Source: Gemmatimonadota bacterium
GTDB taxonomy: Bacteria; Latescibacterota; UBA2968; UBA8231
DNA: 64,000 nucleotides
Reading direction: 5' to 3'
Assembly: GCA_018660835.1 (NCBI GenBank)
Contig: JABJJN010000040.1
Location: 124,001 to 188,000, forward strand
The first letter of the stretch is position 1. Every line of letters starts with the position of its first letter. Positions 8,674 through 18,395 of the stretch are shown here, piece after piece. The notes under the pieces were generated by a model, which saw nothing but the letters and a program-made list of their open reading frames with translations, made no database searches and was not told the DNA's origin. The position numbers were made by a program, and so were the translations under genes.

Positions 8674-11600
8674 ATGCCATTACCACCTATCGTGGCAGAT
8701 GCCATGGATAAACGGATCCTCATCATTGACGGCGCCATGGCGACGCAGATCCAGGCGGCGGGGTTAGAGGAAACCGACTTCCGCGGAACTCGGTTTGCCG
8801 ACTCGACGGTGCCTCTGGTTGGCTGCAACGATCTGTTGTGCCTGACCCGGCCCGACCTGGTGAGCAAGATCCACCAATCCTATCTGGCAGCAGGTGCGGA
8901 CATCATCGGGACCAACACATTCAATGCGACGCCCGTGTCCATGGATGACTACGGACTTGGCCATCTCGTGCCAGAGATCAATCGCGAGGCGGCTCAGCTG
9001 GCACGAATTGCAGCGGATGCGGCCACAGCGGCTGATCCATCTCGCCCGCGCTTCGTCGCCGGCGCCATGGGTCCTACTCGGGCCACCCTTTCCCTGTCAC
9101 CCGATGTGAATGATCCGGGGTATCGATCGCATACGTTCCAGGAAATTGCCGCCGGGTACTATCAGCAAATAGAGGGTCTCGTTGACGGTGGTGTCGATCT
9201 GTTGTTGGCCGAGACGGTCTTCGACACACTGACCCTCAAAGCCTGCCTGTGGGCCATTTCAGAGTTTGCCGAAACACGAGGCGAGGCGCCTCCCCTGATG
9301 ATCTCTGTGACCATCACCGATCGCAGTGGTCGGACGCTCTCGGGACAGACCCTGGAAGCGTTCTGGGTCTCCGTTGAGCACGCGCCGGGCCTCGCCAGTA
9401 TTGGCATCAACTGTGCTCTCGGCCCAGCTGATATGCGACCCTACATCGAGGAGTTGGCAGGCCTGGCTCCCCTGCCCCTGACATGTTATCCCAATGCGGG
9501 ATTGCCAAATGAATTCGGCGGCTATGACGAGACGCCAGTCCAGATGGCGGATGTTCTCGGAGACTTTGCACGGCAGGGATGGCTCAACATGGTCGGTGGC
9601 TGCTGCGGCACGACACCCGATCACATCAAGGCCATCGCCAACGCTGTCACTGGTCTTCAGGCACGAGACCCACAGAGTGTGACACCAAACTCGCTGTCAC
9701 GCTACAGCGGTCTGGAGCCCCTGTCCTTACGCCCTGAGAGCAATTTCACCATGATCGGTGAGCGCACGAATGTCACCGGTTCGCGCAAATTCGCTCGCCT
9801 GATCAAGTCCGGTGACCACGAGGCGGCCGTGGATATTGCGCGGCAACAGGTAGCGGGTGGGGCAAATATCGTCGATGTCAATCTCGATGAGGGATTGCTC
9901 GACTCAGAAAAGGAGATGCACGCCTTTCTGAATCGAATCGCTGCGGAGCCCGACATCGCGGCTGTACCCATCATGGTGGACAGCTCAAACTTCGCCGTCA
10001 TCGAAGCGGGACTACGCTGCCTCCAAGGCAAGGGCATCGTCAACTCGATCAGCCTGAAGGAAGGTGAAGAGGCGTTCCGCGAACAGGCTCGAGTCGTGCG
10101 TCGGTATGGCGCTGCCGTCGTTGTCATGGCCTTCGATGAGGAGGGGCAGGCAGTCGATGTTGATCGACGCCTGCAGATTTACGATCGCGCCTTCAGGATC
10201 CTGGTAGATGAACTCGGCTTCTCCCCGGGAGATCTGATCTTCGATCCAAACATTCTCACCGTCGCCACGGGAATGGAAGAGCATGATGGCTATGCGCGTG
10301 ATTACATCGACTCCCTGCGGCAGTTGAAGCAGCGCTTCCCTCGAGTAAAATTCTCTGGCGGTGTCAGCAACATCTCTTTCTCCTTCCGCGGCAACGATGT
10401 GGTGCGCGAGGCGATGCACTCTGCCTTTCTCTTTCACGCCATCCGTGCAGGGATGGATATGGGCATCGTAAACGCCGGGCAGATCATCGTCTATGAGGAT
10501 ATCGACGCGGAGTTGCTCGAGCACGTGGAGGACGTTCTGCTTGCCCGCCGGACCGACGCCACGGAACGATTGCTGCAGTTGGCAGATCGGTTTCGTTCTC
10601 AGGAAGGCAGCCAACGCGAGGGACCAGACGATTCGTGGCGCGAGTCCTCTCTTGATGAGCGTGTCGAGTATGCCCTGCTACATGGCCGTACCGACTTCGT
10701 TGAGCAGGATATGGAAGAGGCCCTCGGGATCTATGATGGCCCGCTGAAGATCATCGAGGGACCGCTGATGGCAGGCATGAACGTCGTCGGAGATCTGTTT
10801 GGTGCGGGAAAGATGTTTCTACCACAGGTCGTCAAGAGTGCGCGTGTCATGAAACAGGCCGTCGCCTACCTCGAACCACTGATGGAACAAGCACGACGCG
10901 AGGCCGCCGCACGGGGAGACGTGAGTCGCCGCAAGCATATCGTGATGGCAACGGTCAAGGGAGACGTCCATGACATCGGCAAAAACATCGTTGCCGTCGT
11001 CCTGCGTTGCAATGGCTATGATGTGACCGACCTCGGTGTCATGGTACCTGCCGAGCGCATTCTCGAAACGGCACGCGAAACCGATGCGGACATGATCGGT
11101 TTGAGTGGTTTGATCACACCTTCACTCGATGAGATGGTACGTGCCGCAAAGGAGATGGATCGCCAACAGTTTACGGTCCCTCTCCTGATCGGTGGCGCCA
11201 CAACGAGTCGTCGACACACAGCCGTCAAGATTGCTCCGGCCTATGAACACGCCACAATTCATGTCGCCGATGCCTCACGAGCACCCGGCGTCGTGTCGCG
11301 CCTTCTGTCTGATGACTCGAGCACGTTCATCGAGGCCAACCATCAAGAGCAGGAACGGGCCCGCATCGACTTTGCAGGTGGGCAACAGGAACGTGATCTG
11401 GTTCCCTACGAGGAGGCAGTCCAGAATCGCCTCCAGGTGTCCTTCGATCAGAGTCGTTTTCATACACCGAGCTCTGTCGGTGTTCAGTCGACGAATCCAT
11501 CTTTGGATCAAGTCGCGGATCTGATCGATTGGGGCCCTTTCTTCCACGTGTGGGAGCTGCGCGGATCCTATCCCGCGTTGCTGCAGACCGATGATGCGAA

Positions 11601-12381
11601 GGGAGCCCAGGCCCGTGAGTTGTTTGCAGATGCCCAGCAGCTGCTGGAAAAAGTCATGGGAGAGAACTGGTTGCAGGCGGAGGGTCGATACGGATTCTTC
11701 CCCGCCGAATCTCAGGGCGATGATGTCGTGTTATGGACTGACGATACGCGCACCCACGAGATGAGCCGCTACAGCTTCCTCCGCCAACAACGTCGCAAGC
11801 GGGAGCCTGGGGCAGCCATGTATTGTCTCGCAGATTTTGTTGCAACCGCCGAGGATGGGATCGAGGACTATGTCGGTGCCTTCGCCGTGACTACCGGGTT
11901 GGGCTGTGAGCAACATGTGGCCCGCCTCGAGGCAGACAACGATGACTATCAGGCGATTCTTCTCAAAGCGCTCGCCGATCGCCTCGCCGAGGCTTACGCT
12001 GAATTCCTCCATCGTCAGGTCCGCAGCGAGTGGGGATTTGGCGAGGAGGAAGGTGATCTGTCGCTGGACAGATTGCTGCAGGCAGACTATCGCAGCATTC
12101 GGCCCGCGCCCGGATATCCGGCATGCCCGAACCACGATGACAAGAAGCAGCTATTCGCCAGCTTGGACGTGGAGAATACGACAGGCCTCTCACTGACCGA
12201 GACCTGCGCCATGCTCCCTGCTGCGTCAGTTTGTGGTTTGTACTTCCAGCATCCCCAGGCGAGATACTTCTCCGTAGGACCCATCGGCCGAGATCAAGTC
12301 GAAGACTTTGCCAAACGAAAAGGCATTGACACCTCATCGGCGGAGCGCCACCTGGGTCCGAATCTGGCCTACTCTCCTTAA
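8674..12381 (+). CDS. metH: Cobalamin-dependent methionine synthase
   Basis: A full-length 1235-residue enzyme that transfers methyl from methyltetrahydrofolate to homocysteine through cobalamin. The homocysteine domain spans about residues 1-330, with zinc ligands in INCALGP and GGCCGTTP. The pterin domain follows ([14 protein letters not shown] near 360). Then come the helical cap and B12 domain with the base-off signature [10 protein letters not shown], giving His766 as the cobalt ligand, and [13 protein letters not shown]. The SAM-binding reactivation domain (about 920-1235) ends with [15 protein letters not shown]. All modules are complete. ATG 8674 is the first start; an ATG at 8701 is a possible alternative. 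No metF is adjacent. Expression is probably repressed through the operator at 8566. Confidence 0.97.
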   Translation: MPLPPIVADAMDKRILIIDGAMATQIQAAGLEETDFRGTRFADSTVPLVGCNDLLCLTRPDLVSKIHQSYLAAGADIIGTNTFNATPVSMDDYGLGHLVPEINREAAQLARIAADAATAADPSRPRFVAGAMGPTRATLSLSPDVNDPGYRSHTFQEIAAGYYQQIEGLVDGGVDLLLAETVFDTLTLKACLWAISEFAETRGEAPPLMISVTITDRSGRTLSGQTLEAFWVSVEHAPGLASIGINCALGPADMRPYIEELAGLAPLPLTCYPNAGLPNEFGGYDETPVQMADVLGDFARQGWLNMVGGCCGTTPDHIKAIANAVTGLQARDPQSVTPNSLSRYSGLEPLSLRPESNFTMIGERTNVTGSRKFARLIKSGDHEAAVDIARQQVAGGANIVDVNLDEGLLDSEKEMHAFLNRIAAEPDIAAVPIMVDSSNFAVIEAGLRCLQGKGIVNSISLKEGEEAFREQARVVRRYGAAVVVMAFDEEGQAVDVDRRLQIYDRAFRILVDELGFSPGDLIFDPNILTVATGMEEHDGYARDYIDSLRQLKQRFPRVKFSGGVSNISFSFRGNDVVREAMHSAFLFHAIRAGMDMGIVNAGQIIVYEDIDAELLEHVEDVLLARRTDATERLLQLADRFRSQEGSQREGPDDSWRESSLDERVEYALLHGRTDFVEQDMEEALGIYDGPLKIIEGPLMAGMNVVGDLFGAGKMFLPQVVKSARVMKQAVAYLEPLMEQARREAAARGDVSRRKHIVMATVKGDVHDIGKNIVAVVLRCNGYDVTDLGVMVPAERILETARETDADMIGLSGLITPSLDEMVRAAKEMDRQQFTVPLLIGGATTSRRHTAVKIAPAYEHATIHVADASRAPGVVSRLLSDDSSTFIEANHQEQERARIDFAGGQQERDLVPYEEAVQNRLQVSFDQSRFHTPSSVGVQSTNPSLDQVADLIDWGPFFHVWELRGSYPALLQTDDAKGAQARELFADAQQLLEKVMGENWLQAEGRYGFFPAESQGDDVVLWTDDTRTHEMSRYSFLRQQRRKREPGAAMYCLADFVATAEDGIEDYVGAFAVTTGLGCEQHVARLEADNDDYQAILLKALADRLAEAYAEFLHRQVRSEWGFGEEEGDLSLDRLLQADYRSIRPAPGYPACPNHDDKKQLFASLDVENTTGLSLTETCAMLPAASVCGLYFQHPQARYFSVGPIGRDQVEDFAKRKGIDTSSAERHLGPNLAYSP

Positions 12382-12450
12382 GGCAACTGCCACGGAGACT
12401 GACTGAACGAATCGTCAGCCCAAGCACTTTGTGCTCAGGTGCGTGCCTCC

Positions 12451-14562
12451 TTACAGCGAGTCATGACGAGGATCATGCAACTGCACCTCGTCATCACGCA
12501 GGCTGATACGTTGAATCGCCACAGACAACCGATCGCCGACCTGTGCAGACAGACCATTGTCGGCCGGCACCCACGCCGACAATGGCAGTTCATCGAATAG
12601 AACCAGATATCCGGCGCCCCGTCGCGCCGCAACCCACGCGGTCACGCGCTGGGCCCGGTGAGTTTCAAGCCAGCGCAGACACCAATGGCGTCGCCCCGCG
12701 CGCAACGCCATGTCTGCTGCCTCCTGACACGCCTGTTGACGTTCGAGCCAATGCTCGAGCATCGTGTCACTTACAGGTTCCCCATCGCCGGCCAGACTAC
12801 GCAGCTGTTTTTGCATCAGCATGTCGGCGACGCTGGCCCCCGGCGACAAGCCAATCGCACGAGGCCCCGTCCCCTCACCGGCGTGCTCGGCAGAGCCGGT
12901 CTGCAAACGTTCTGCAGGACAGTGCCCTTCCATCTCCCAGCGCCTGTATAGGGACAAACCCAATGGTGACATCTCAGGCACATCCTGCGGAGGTCGACTC
13001 GGTTCGACCCTGGTACGGTAGATGGCTGCCACTTCTGCATTGGCAAACAGTACAGCTGCTGCCTGTTCACCAAATCGATGCAGTTCGCCGTCAATGGCCA
13101 CCGCCGTGTCGACAGTCCGTCTGCCACACAGCATTTCAGCATCGCGACATTCGACGAAACGCTCGCCACCTAGATGCTCCCAACCACCTATCGCGCTGCG
13201 AGTTTCACGTAACCGCGCGGCGAGAGCCACGGCGGCAGCGGGAAGTTGCTCGTTTGATTCGGTTGTCTCCACGGTCCGCTGCAGGCGCAACCGGCTTCGA
13301 CGCAATCTCGCCCGTCGTAATTCCCCCCCGTCGTCGACGTCGGCTACGATCGTCAATGCCCCACGACGCTGATCTGCATTGAAGCAGCAGGCTCGCAGGA
13401 TGGACCTCGGCACGAGGGGCACCATTTGGTCAGGAAGAGAAACTCGCACGCCCCTCTCACGGATCTCGTCGGCGAGCGGGCCAGTATCAGGAATCCACAG
13501 GGTTGGAAGGGCGATATGGAGGTACAGTCGCCAGCCACGACGGCGCCGTTGCACTGACCATGCCCGCTGGCAGAGTTCCGGCTCCTCGGGATCCACCACA
13601 CCAATAGCGGCTTGTCCCCAGCAGGGCCACCCTCGCCACAACGGGCTCGAAGCCACCAGTTGATCTGCTTGCAGCAGAGCGGGCGATGAGAATTCACGCG
13701 GAATCCGCTGACGATGAAGTTCCAGATTCTCATCGGGCTGCCAGAATCCGATATGCACAAGCAGATCAAAGACCGCACGCCGTCCATGCAAATGGGCCGC
13801 ATGAACCAACTCGACCGAATCTCCCAGTTCGGCATGGTCATCGGCAAGGACATATTGGGCGAGTTCCTCCAACACGTCTTGCGCATTCGGCGGCACGACG
13901 GCGGGTTGTTCGCCCTTGAGCAACTGCCTGAGCCATACTCCCTGTTCATGCCGACTGTGCGCCCGACTCTTGGCCCGGCGGCGCTGATCCTGTGCTCCGC
14001 TCAAGGCCTCAGGGGTACGAGAGATCCATCGATCTCCCATCCGGCGGAAATCCTGCCCAGCATACAGGGCTCTCAGCATGGCAACCCGTTGTATCGACGT
14101 CGGCCGGTCGGTGGAGTCGTGAATCTTGCACAGTTCCTCTACGCTCCAGGCTGTCGATGGGTCGCCTGCCTCGTGGGTCAACTCACGAAGGGTTACCAGA
14201 TCAACGCGGTCGGCAACGATGGCCCGTTGCCTGTCGATGAGGCGCAACTGCTCGAGTCCTCGCGCCTTTGGTGTCACGGCGACATGCTCAGAAGCGAAAT
14301 GGACGATTTTGTCCACACGCAGACGACGCTCTTGCCCGTCCTGATCGATTAGCAGTACAGCGGTTCGTGCCGCAGGGGTCGAGCGCAGAAAGCCGCAACA
14401 AAGTCTGCCAGCGTGAAGGAACTCAACAACAACGCCTGCGTTGAGCTGCTGTGGCCTCAGATCACGAGTTGAACGCAGCCAATCACCGAGGCGCTCTCGA
14501 GTTTGTACATCGAGGGTCTGGGCAGGAACACTGCCAACGATGTGTCGTTCCCAATGAGCCAT
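12451..14562 (-). CDS. RNase II/R-like (RNB-fold) protein with degenerate catalytic site, S1 domain
   Basis: A 703-residue protein with the RNase II layout. The N-terminal beta-barrel/HTH-like part (about 1-300) is followed by an RNB domain recognisable by VSLPDQMVPLVPRSIL, RACCFNADQRRGALTIV and the tail pattern ALAARLRETRSAIGGW. A C-terminal S1/OB-like domain (about 635-695) includes TAWVAARRGAGYLVLF. In active enzymes the catalytic loop reads DPEDAxDxDDA; here the aligned segment is VVDPEEPELCQRAWSV, keeping only Asp324 and losing the later metal-binding aspartates. It is therefore probably an RNA-binding pseudo-nuclease or a strongly altered nuclease. It is divergent from the enolase-superfamily gene and lies alone between metH and that gene. 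Confidence 0.75.
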   Translation of the reverse strand: MAHWERHIVGSVPAQTLDVQTRERLGDWLRSTRDLRPQQLNAGVVVEFLHAGRLCCGFLRSTPAARTAVLLIDQDGQERRLRVDKIVHFASEHVAVTPKARGLEQLRLIDRQRAIVADRVDLVTLRELTHEAGDPSTAWSVEELCKIHDSTDRPTSIQRVAMLRALYAGQDFRRMGDRWISRTPEALSGAQDQRRRAKSRAHSRHEQGVWLRQLLKGEQPAVVPPNAQDVLEELAQYVLADDHAELGDSVELVHAAHLHGRRAVFDLLVHIGFWQPDENLELHRQRIPREFSSPALLQADQLVASSPLWRGWPCWGQAAIGVVDPEEPELCQRAWSVQRRRRGWRLYLHIALPTLWIPDTGPLADEIRERGVRVSLPDQMVPLVPRSILRACCFNADQRRGALTIVADVDDGGELRRARLRRSRLRLQRTVETTESNEQLPAAAVALAARLRETRSAIGGWEHLGGERFVECRDAEMLCGRRTVDTAVAIDGELHRFGEQAAAVLFANAEVAAIYRTRVEPSRPPQDVPEMSPLGLSLYRRWEMEGHCPAERLQTGSAEHAGEGTGPRAIGLSPGASVADMLMQKQLRSLAGDGEPVSDTMLEHWLERQQACQEAADMALRAGRRHWCLRWLETHRAQRVTAWVAARRGAGYLVLFDELPLSAWVPADNGLSAQVGDRLSVAIQRISLRDDEVQLHDPRHDSL

Positions 14563-14619
14563 TGATCGACTCCCGGTTGCAATGAAATGGACTCATCGCT
14601 ACCCTACCGCGCTTCTGGG

Positions 14620-14625
14620 TATAAT
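14620..14625 (+). promoter_or_regulatory. Candidate -10 box for the enolase-superfamily gene
   Basis: A perfect TATAAT lies 25 bases upstream of the ATG at 14650. No good -35 is visible at 17 bases. Its position supports ATG 14650 over the upstream in-frame ATG at 14587, which would lie before the transcription start. Confidence 0.45.
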
Positions 14626-14649
14626 GTCAAACTCCAAGACGGAAAACCG

Positions 14650-15813
14650 ATGACGACAACTGTAGTCGAAGAGCAACTGAAGGACGTTTACGCCGAGCGC
14701 ATCGACGCAGTAGAGCGTCTCGTATTGCGTGGACGTCGTCCACGTAGCATCGGCCACAATGCCCGAATCGGCGAACATGGCCCCCGGTTGACTGATCCGG
14801 TTGTGCGCCTGCGAACGGCGGGAGGTGGCTGGGGAATCGGCTGGTCAAAGCTGACGCAAGAAGATGCGCAGGAACTGATTGGACGTCCCATCGGCGACCT
14901 GTTTCGCATGCCGAATGGATCGACAACCGCAGGATCTCAGATCGATCTACCACTGTGGGATCTTGTTGCACGACTCCTTGGCCTGCCTTTGTTCCGTCTC
15001 CTCGGCGCACGCGGCTCCCGCCATGTTCCGGTGTACGACGCCTCTATCTATATAGACGATCTTGAGTTAGACGACGCACATGCCCGCGAGTTGTTTACAG
15101 AAGAAGTGCGCAGTGGCCAGGCTCATGGCTATCATCACTTCAAGGTGAAGGTCGGTCGCGGCGCCCGTTGGATGGCTCCCACGGCGGGACTCGACAGAGA
15201 TGCATTGGTTGTTGCCGCGGTACGTGACGCGGCCGGCAAGCGCGCCCGGGTGATGATCGATGCGAACATGGGCAACACCTTCAACAGTGCATGCGACCTG
15301 CTGCTGAAGTGCGCTGATGCTGACATCTACTGGTTTGAGGAGCCCTTCGCAGAAGATGCTCCTCTGAATCAGGCACTAAAGGAATTTATCGAAGAGAATG
15401 GTCTCAGAACACTCGTCGCTGATGGCGAGTTCGCCCCGCCTCCCTACTTCTTTGATCTCATCGAACAAGGCTGGATCGATATTGCTCAACAGGATTTCCA
15501 CACCTATGGCCTCACCTGGTGGAGGGATATGGCTGCCCGTCTCGAAGCATGTGCGGGACGCTGTGCACCCCATACCTGGGGTAGTTATATCGACCGCTAT
15601 CCTCATGCGCATTTCGCCGCGTCGATCGCCAACTACGAACTGCTTGAGGCGGCCCCCGCTGAGGTTCCCGGTCTGATCGACGACGGCTGGGCCCTCGTCG
15701 ATGGCTGCCTCATCGTTCCTGAAACACCTGGGTGTGGCTTTGATGTCGATGCGAAGATCTTCGAACAAGCTCTACTCACTGGAGAAGCCTGGCGCGTCAC
15801 GGCCGAGACCTGA
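14650..15813 (+). CDS. Mandelate racemase/muconate lactonizing enzyme family protein (enolase superfamily)
   Basis: A 387-residue metal-dependent enzyme that abstracts a proton alpha to a carboxylate. Most relatives of this type dehydrate acid sugars. The capping domain covers about 1-125. The barrel shows the KxK catalytic pair (HHFKVKVGRG), the metal ligands Asp in VMIDANMGN, Glu in YWFEEPFAED and the DGE of VADGEFAPP, and the late histidine in CAPHTWGSYID. The start at 14650 follows a GACGGA ribosome site and a TATAAT box. It is convergent with the S1/P1-like gene. The exact substrate is unknown. Confidence 0.88.
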   Translation: MTTTVVEEQLKDVYAERIDAVERLVLRGRRPRSIGHNARIGEHGPRLTDPVVRLRTAGGGWGIGWSKLTQEDAQELIGRPIGDLFRMPNGSTTAGSQIDLPLWDLVARLLGLPLFRLLGARGSRHVPVYDASIYIDDLELDDAHARELFTEEVRSGQAHGYHHFKVKVGRGARWMAPTAGLDRDALVVAAVRDAAGKRARVMIDANMGNTFNSACDLLLKCADADIYWFEEPFAEDAPLNQALKEFIEENGLRTLVADGEFAPPPYFFDLIEQGWIDIAQQDFHTYGLTWWRDMAARLEACAGRCAPHTWGSYIDRYPHAHFAASIANYELLEAAPAEVPGLIDDGWALVDGCLIVPETPGCGFDVDAKIFEQALLTGEAWRVTAET

Positions 15814-15853
15814 GTCTTTTGAGACGATGCATCACAGTCTTTGCCGGATCTTG

Positions 15854-16762
15854 CTAACGCTTGACCCAACCAGGTAGACGCAACTGTTCAGACGCGGCCC
15901 AAGCCGTGACATAGAGAGATGCAGTGAATTCCGTCGCCCGCTGCGCACGCGCGTTGATGAATGCCCGCGCCTCGTCGCTGGCCGGTCCATTGTCACCATC
16001 CAGCTCAGCGGCCAGCTCATAGACACGATCAACCTGGTCGTTGCTTTCGACAAGCTGCTGCCGAATCGCTGCAAAAAGATCACCTTCGATGGCCTCAACC
16101 TGCACCTGCCCGGCAAGGTCCGTCGGCTTCAGATCCATTCGTTGAATCGCAGAATCAACTGCCTCATGAATCCCGGTATGAGGAGATTCGCCATCAGCTC
16201 CTGCTCGACCATCGAAGTGAATCGTCGCATGCAGAGGCTGGACAAGATCTTGCGAGTAGTGAGCGACAAAACCCGCATAGACCAGAATCTTGCTGTGAAT
16301 CACCGTATCAGCCGGCCACTTGCGGTGCTCGGCAAATGCGACGGCCAGTCTCTGTGTCCATTCACTGATTGCATAAGGTGAAAAGCCAACTTTTTCAGGC
16401 CGCACCGACAGTCCCTGACAGAGTGCGACAAAGTCGTAGCGCTTGTCTGGATACGATTCTTCTCCAAGAAGCTCAGGATCAAAATTGTGCTCTGGAAATT
16501 CTGCATCGGAGACCAGAGGTACGCCGCGATTCTTCGCCAGATCAGGATCCTGGGACAAGTGCGCGATCGCGTCAGCAGCAGAACGGAAGAAGGCCGGCAT
16601 CTGCTCTGGCAATGCCTGGATCGAGGCCTTGGTCAGGATCTCGTGACCATCTCCCCACCAAGCCACCGCGGGGGTGAACGGAGCCAACGCCAGCACAAGA
16701 ATCGTAGCCGAAATCGGCAGCGTTGACATCGTAATTGGCCTCTGTAGGTTAGGCGCTGACAT
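15854..16762 (-). CDS. Secreted S1/P1-type zinc nuclease (or related phospholipase C fold)
   Basis: An exported zinc enzyme. The signal peptide ends in AVA just before WWGDGHEIL, so the mature chain would begin with Trp1 and have His6, exactly as in S1/P1 nucleases, where the N-terminal Trp itself binds zinc. Further ligands are visible: HYSQDLVQPLH gives the HxxxDx5H triad, and GIHEAVD gives HxxxD. The last ligand being Asp rather than Glu favours nuclease over phospholipase C. Two ATGs, 16762 and 16729, each have a GAGG-type ribosome site; the shorter gives a cleaner signal peptide. It would act in the periplasm or outside the cell, degrading single-stranded nucleic acid or 3'-nucleotides. 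It is divergent from the peroxiredoxin with 28 bases between starts. Confidence 0.8.
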   Translation of the reverse strand: MSAPNLQRPITMSTLPISATILVLALAPFTPAVAWWGDGHEILTKASIQALPEQMPAFFRSAADAIAHLSQDPDLAKNRGVPLVSDAEFPEHNFDPELLGEESYPDKRYDFVALCQGLSVRPEKVGFSPYAISEWTQRLAVAFAEHRKWPADTVIHSKILVYAGFVAHYSQDLVQPLHATIHFDGRAGADGESPHTGIHEAVDSAIQRMDLKPTDLAGQVQVEAIEGDLFAAIRQQLVESNDQVDRVYELAAELDGDNGPASDEARAFINARAQRATEFTASLYVTAWAASEQLRLPGWVKR

Positions 16763-16790
16763 AGTTTGGCCTCATTCAAGAGAGTATGTG

Positions 16791-17426
16791 ATGGCAGTGC
16801 GTTTGGGCGATGAAGCCCCTGATTTTACAGCAGACACGACAGAAGGCAAGATTAGTTTTCATGAATGGATTGGCGACGGATGGGCGATTCTATTCTCTCA
16901 CCCAGCCGACTTCACGCCCGTGTGCACGACGGAACTTGGAACGGTTGCAAAGCTGAAACCCGAGTTCGACAAGCGCAACGTCAAGGCTATTGGACTGAGC
17001 GTTGACCCCCTGGACTCGCACAAGAGTTGGATCAGTGACATCAACGAGACACAGGCGACGACTGTCAATTTCCCCATCGTCGCAGATCCGGATCGGGAAA
17101 TCGCCAATTTGTACGATATGATTCACCCGAATGCCCTGAATAATCTCACGGTGCGTTCGGTCTTCATCATTGGGGCGGATAAGAAGGTGAAACTGTCCCT
17201 GACGTATCCAGCCTCGACAGGCCGCAACTTCGACGAAATCCTGCGAGTGATCGATTCACTCCAATTGACGGCAGATCACAAAGTCGCGACGCCCGCCAAT
17301 TGGCAGGACGGGGATGATTGTATCGTTGTTCCTGCTGTGTCGGATGATGAAGCGAAGGAACTGTTTCCCAAGGGCTTCAAGGCAATCAAGCCTTACCTGA
17401 GAGTGACGCCCCAACCGAACAAGTAG
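16791..17426 (+). CDS. Peroxiredoxin, 1-Cys Prx6-type
   Basis: A 211-residue thiol peroxidase. The peroxidatic cysteine is Cys45 in the motif PADFTPVCTTE. The C-terminal 1-Cys domain is present (LRVIDSLQLTADHKVATPANW and LFPKGFKAIKPYLR), typical of Prx6 rather than AhpC. A second cysteine occurs in GDDCIVV but is not at the AhpC resolving position. The ATG at 16791 begins the fold (MAVRLGDEAPDF); the frame upstream runs through the divergent gene's leader and is not coding. A bidirectional hairpin follows. It reduces hydrogen peroxide and organic peroxides in the cytoplasm. Confidence 0.93.
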   Translation: MAVRLGDEAPDFTADTTEGKISFHEWIGDGWAILFSHPADFTPVCTTELGTVAKLKPEFDKRNVKAIGLSVDPLDSHKSWISDINETQATTVNFPIVADPDREIANLYDMIHPNALNNLTVRSVFIIGADKKVKLSLTYPASTGRNFDEILRVIDSLQLTADHKVATPANWQDGDDCIVVPAVSDDEAKELFPKGFKAIKPYLRVTPQPNK

Positions 17427-17448
17427 TACGAAGAGCACGGCGAGATAA

Positions 17449-17491
17449 CAAAAAAAGCGCCCGAACCCCGGAAGGGGTTTGGGCGCTTTTC
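17449..17491. terminator. Bidirectional terminator between the peroxiredoxin and ssb genes
   Basis: A long stem (GCGCCCGAACCCC / GGGGTTTGGGCGC, loop GGAA, one G-T pair) is flanked by a seven-A run on the left and TTTT on the right. It can terminate transcripts arriving from both convergent genes. Confidence 0.88.
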
Positions 17492-17560
17492 AATAGCAGG
17501 CAACTGCTTTCAATGGCACGCAACTGCTTTCAATGGCAAGCAACTGCTTTCAATGGCACA
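17491..17560. repeat. 20-bp tandem repeat, about 3.5 copies
   Basis: Three full units of CAATGGCAAGCAACTGCTTT type start at 17491, 17511 and 17531. A half unit (CAATGGCACA) follows at 17551. Differences are one to three bases per unit. The array begins directly at the end of the terminator stem and stops before the ssb stop codon at 17597. Confidence 0.9.
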
Positions 17561-17596
17561 GCAGCTAGTTCTCAGGCAGTCAAAACAAAGGGCGGA

Positions 17597-18061
17597 TTAG
17601 AAGGGCAATCCGTCGTCGTCACTTGCTGTCGACGAATTCGAAACCCCGGGAACGCCGCCCCCATCTGACACCATGGCCATCGAATCTCCCTGTCCGTAGA
17701 GCAGGTCGAGTTCAGCTGGACCTTGTCCATCGCCGTCGAGAATCCGCAAGTCGCTGACAACCACCTCCGTGAGGTAGTGGCGATTTCCGTGATCGTCTTC
17801 CCATGAACGCGACTGCAGCCGTCCCTCGATGTAAATCCTGCTTCCCTTGCTCAGATACTGTGTGGCGACCTCGGCAAGCCGTCGCCACAGGACAAGACGG
17901 TGCCATTCGGTCCGATGCCGTTTGATTCCCTGACGGTCGGTCCATGTATCATCGGTAGCCAGATTGGCCGTGACCACCTGTGTACCTGTGGGAGTGAAAC
18001 GCGCATCAGGGTCGGCGCCGAGATTTCCGACGAGGACAACGCGGTTGACGCAGCTAGACAT
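17597..18061 (-). CDS. ssb: Single-stranded DNA-binding protein
   Basis: A 154-residue SSB with an N-terminal OB fold (about 1-105). It begins MSSCVNRVVLVGNLGADPD and includes EWHRLVLWRRLAEVATQYL and KGSRIYIEGRLQSRSW. A flexible glycine/serine linker leads to the acidic tip DDDGLPF, the docking peptide for repair and replication partners such as RecG, RecQ and polymerase III chi. It lies 11 bases after the small HTH gene and is probably translated from the same mRNA, under the promoter at 18347-18375. SSB is more often paired with rpsF/rpsR; that neighbourhood is absent here, suggesting an accessory or relocated ssb. Confidence 0.95.
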   Translation of the reverse strand: MSSCVNRVVLVGNLGADPDARFTPTGTQVVTANLATDDTWTDRQGIKRHRTEWHRLVLWRRLAEVATQYLSKGSRIYIEGRLQSRSWEDDHGNRHYLTEVVVSDLRILDGDGQGPAELDLLYGQGDSMAMVSDGGGVPGVSNSSTASDDDGLPF

Positions 18062-18072
18062 CGTCAGCCTCC

Positions 18073-18249
18073 TTACACAGTGGTTCCCGACATCTTACGA
18101 CGCCGGCGGGCCTGAGGCGTCTCGATGCCGTGGCGACGACAGAGTCGGCCGAAACTACCGGGGGCAATCCCCAGGGCCAGACCAGCATCGCGGTTGCTGG
18201 AGTAAATGCGGGCAGCGCGGGCAATACGCTCACGATCGAAGTTATCCAT
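18073..18249 (-). CDS. Small helix-turn-helix protein (58 aa)
   Basis: A 58-residue basic protein. The ATG at 18249 has a good ribosome site (GGAGAG, six bases away), whereas the longer frame to 18282 does not. The sequence RIARAARIYSSNRDAGLALGI resembles the first helices of a Fis/homeodomain-like HTH, and GSFGRLCRRHGIETPQ would be the recognition helix. The C-terminus is very basic (QARRRRKM). It is probably a DNA-binding regulator and may bind the inverted repeats in its own promoter. It precedes ssb by 11 bases. I do not recognise a named family. Confidence 0.7.
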   Translation of the reverse strand: MDNFDRERIARAARIYSSNRDAGLALGIAPGSFGRLCRRHGIETPQARRRRKMSGTTV

Positions 18250-18317
18250 GGTCGCTCTCCTATCCTTCACGCAGGACTTCAAACCAGGGGAGAAGTCCTT
18301 TTGGGGGAAAAATTAGA

Positions 18318-18375
18318 TCTGATATCAGACCTTGTTGGTGCACATCAGTATACTATACACATGTGCACCTGTCAA
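18318..18375 (-). promoter_or_regulatory. Strong promoter for the HTH-ssb operon inside an inverted repeat
   Basis: Read on the minus strand, TTGACA (18375-18370), a 17-base spacer and TATACT (18352-18347) form a near-consensus sigma-70 promoter. The spacer and -10 lie within the inverted repeat GGTGCACAT-N15-ATGTGCACC (18337-18345 and 18361-18369). A separate perfect 12-bp palindrome TCTGATATCAGA (18318-18329) lies just downstream of the expected start point. Both are candidate operators. Confidence 0.75.
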
Positions 18376-18395
18376 CGGATTTCCCCACCTTCTTT

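Noticed and set aside
17491..17560. CRISPR-like array
   Set aside because: Units are 20 bp with no unique spacers between them, so this is a plain tandem repeat.
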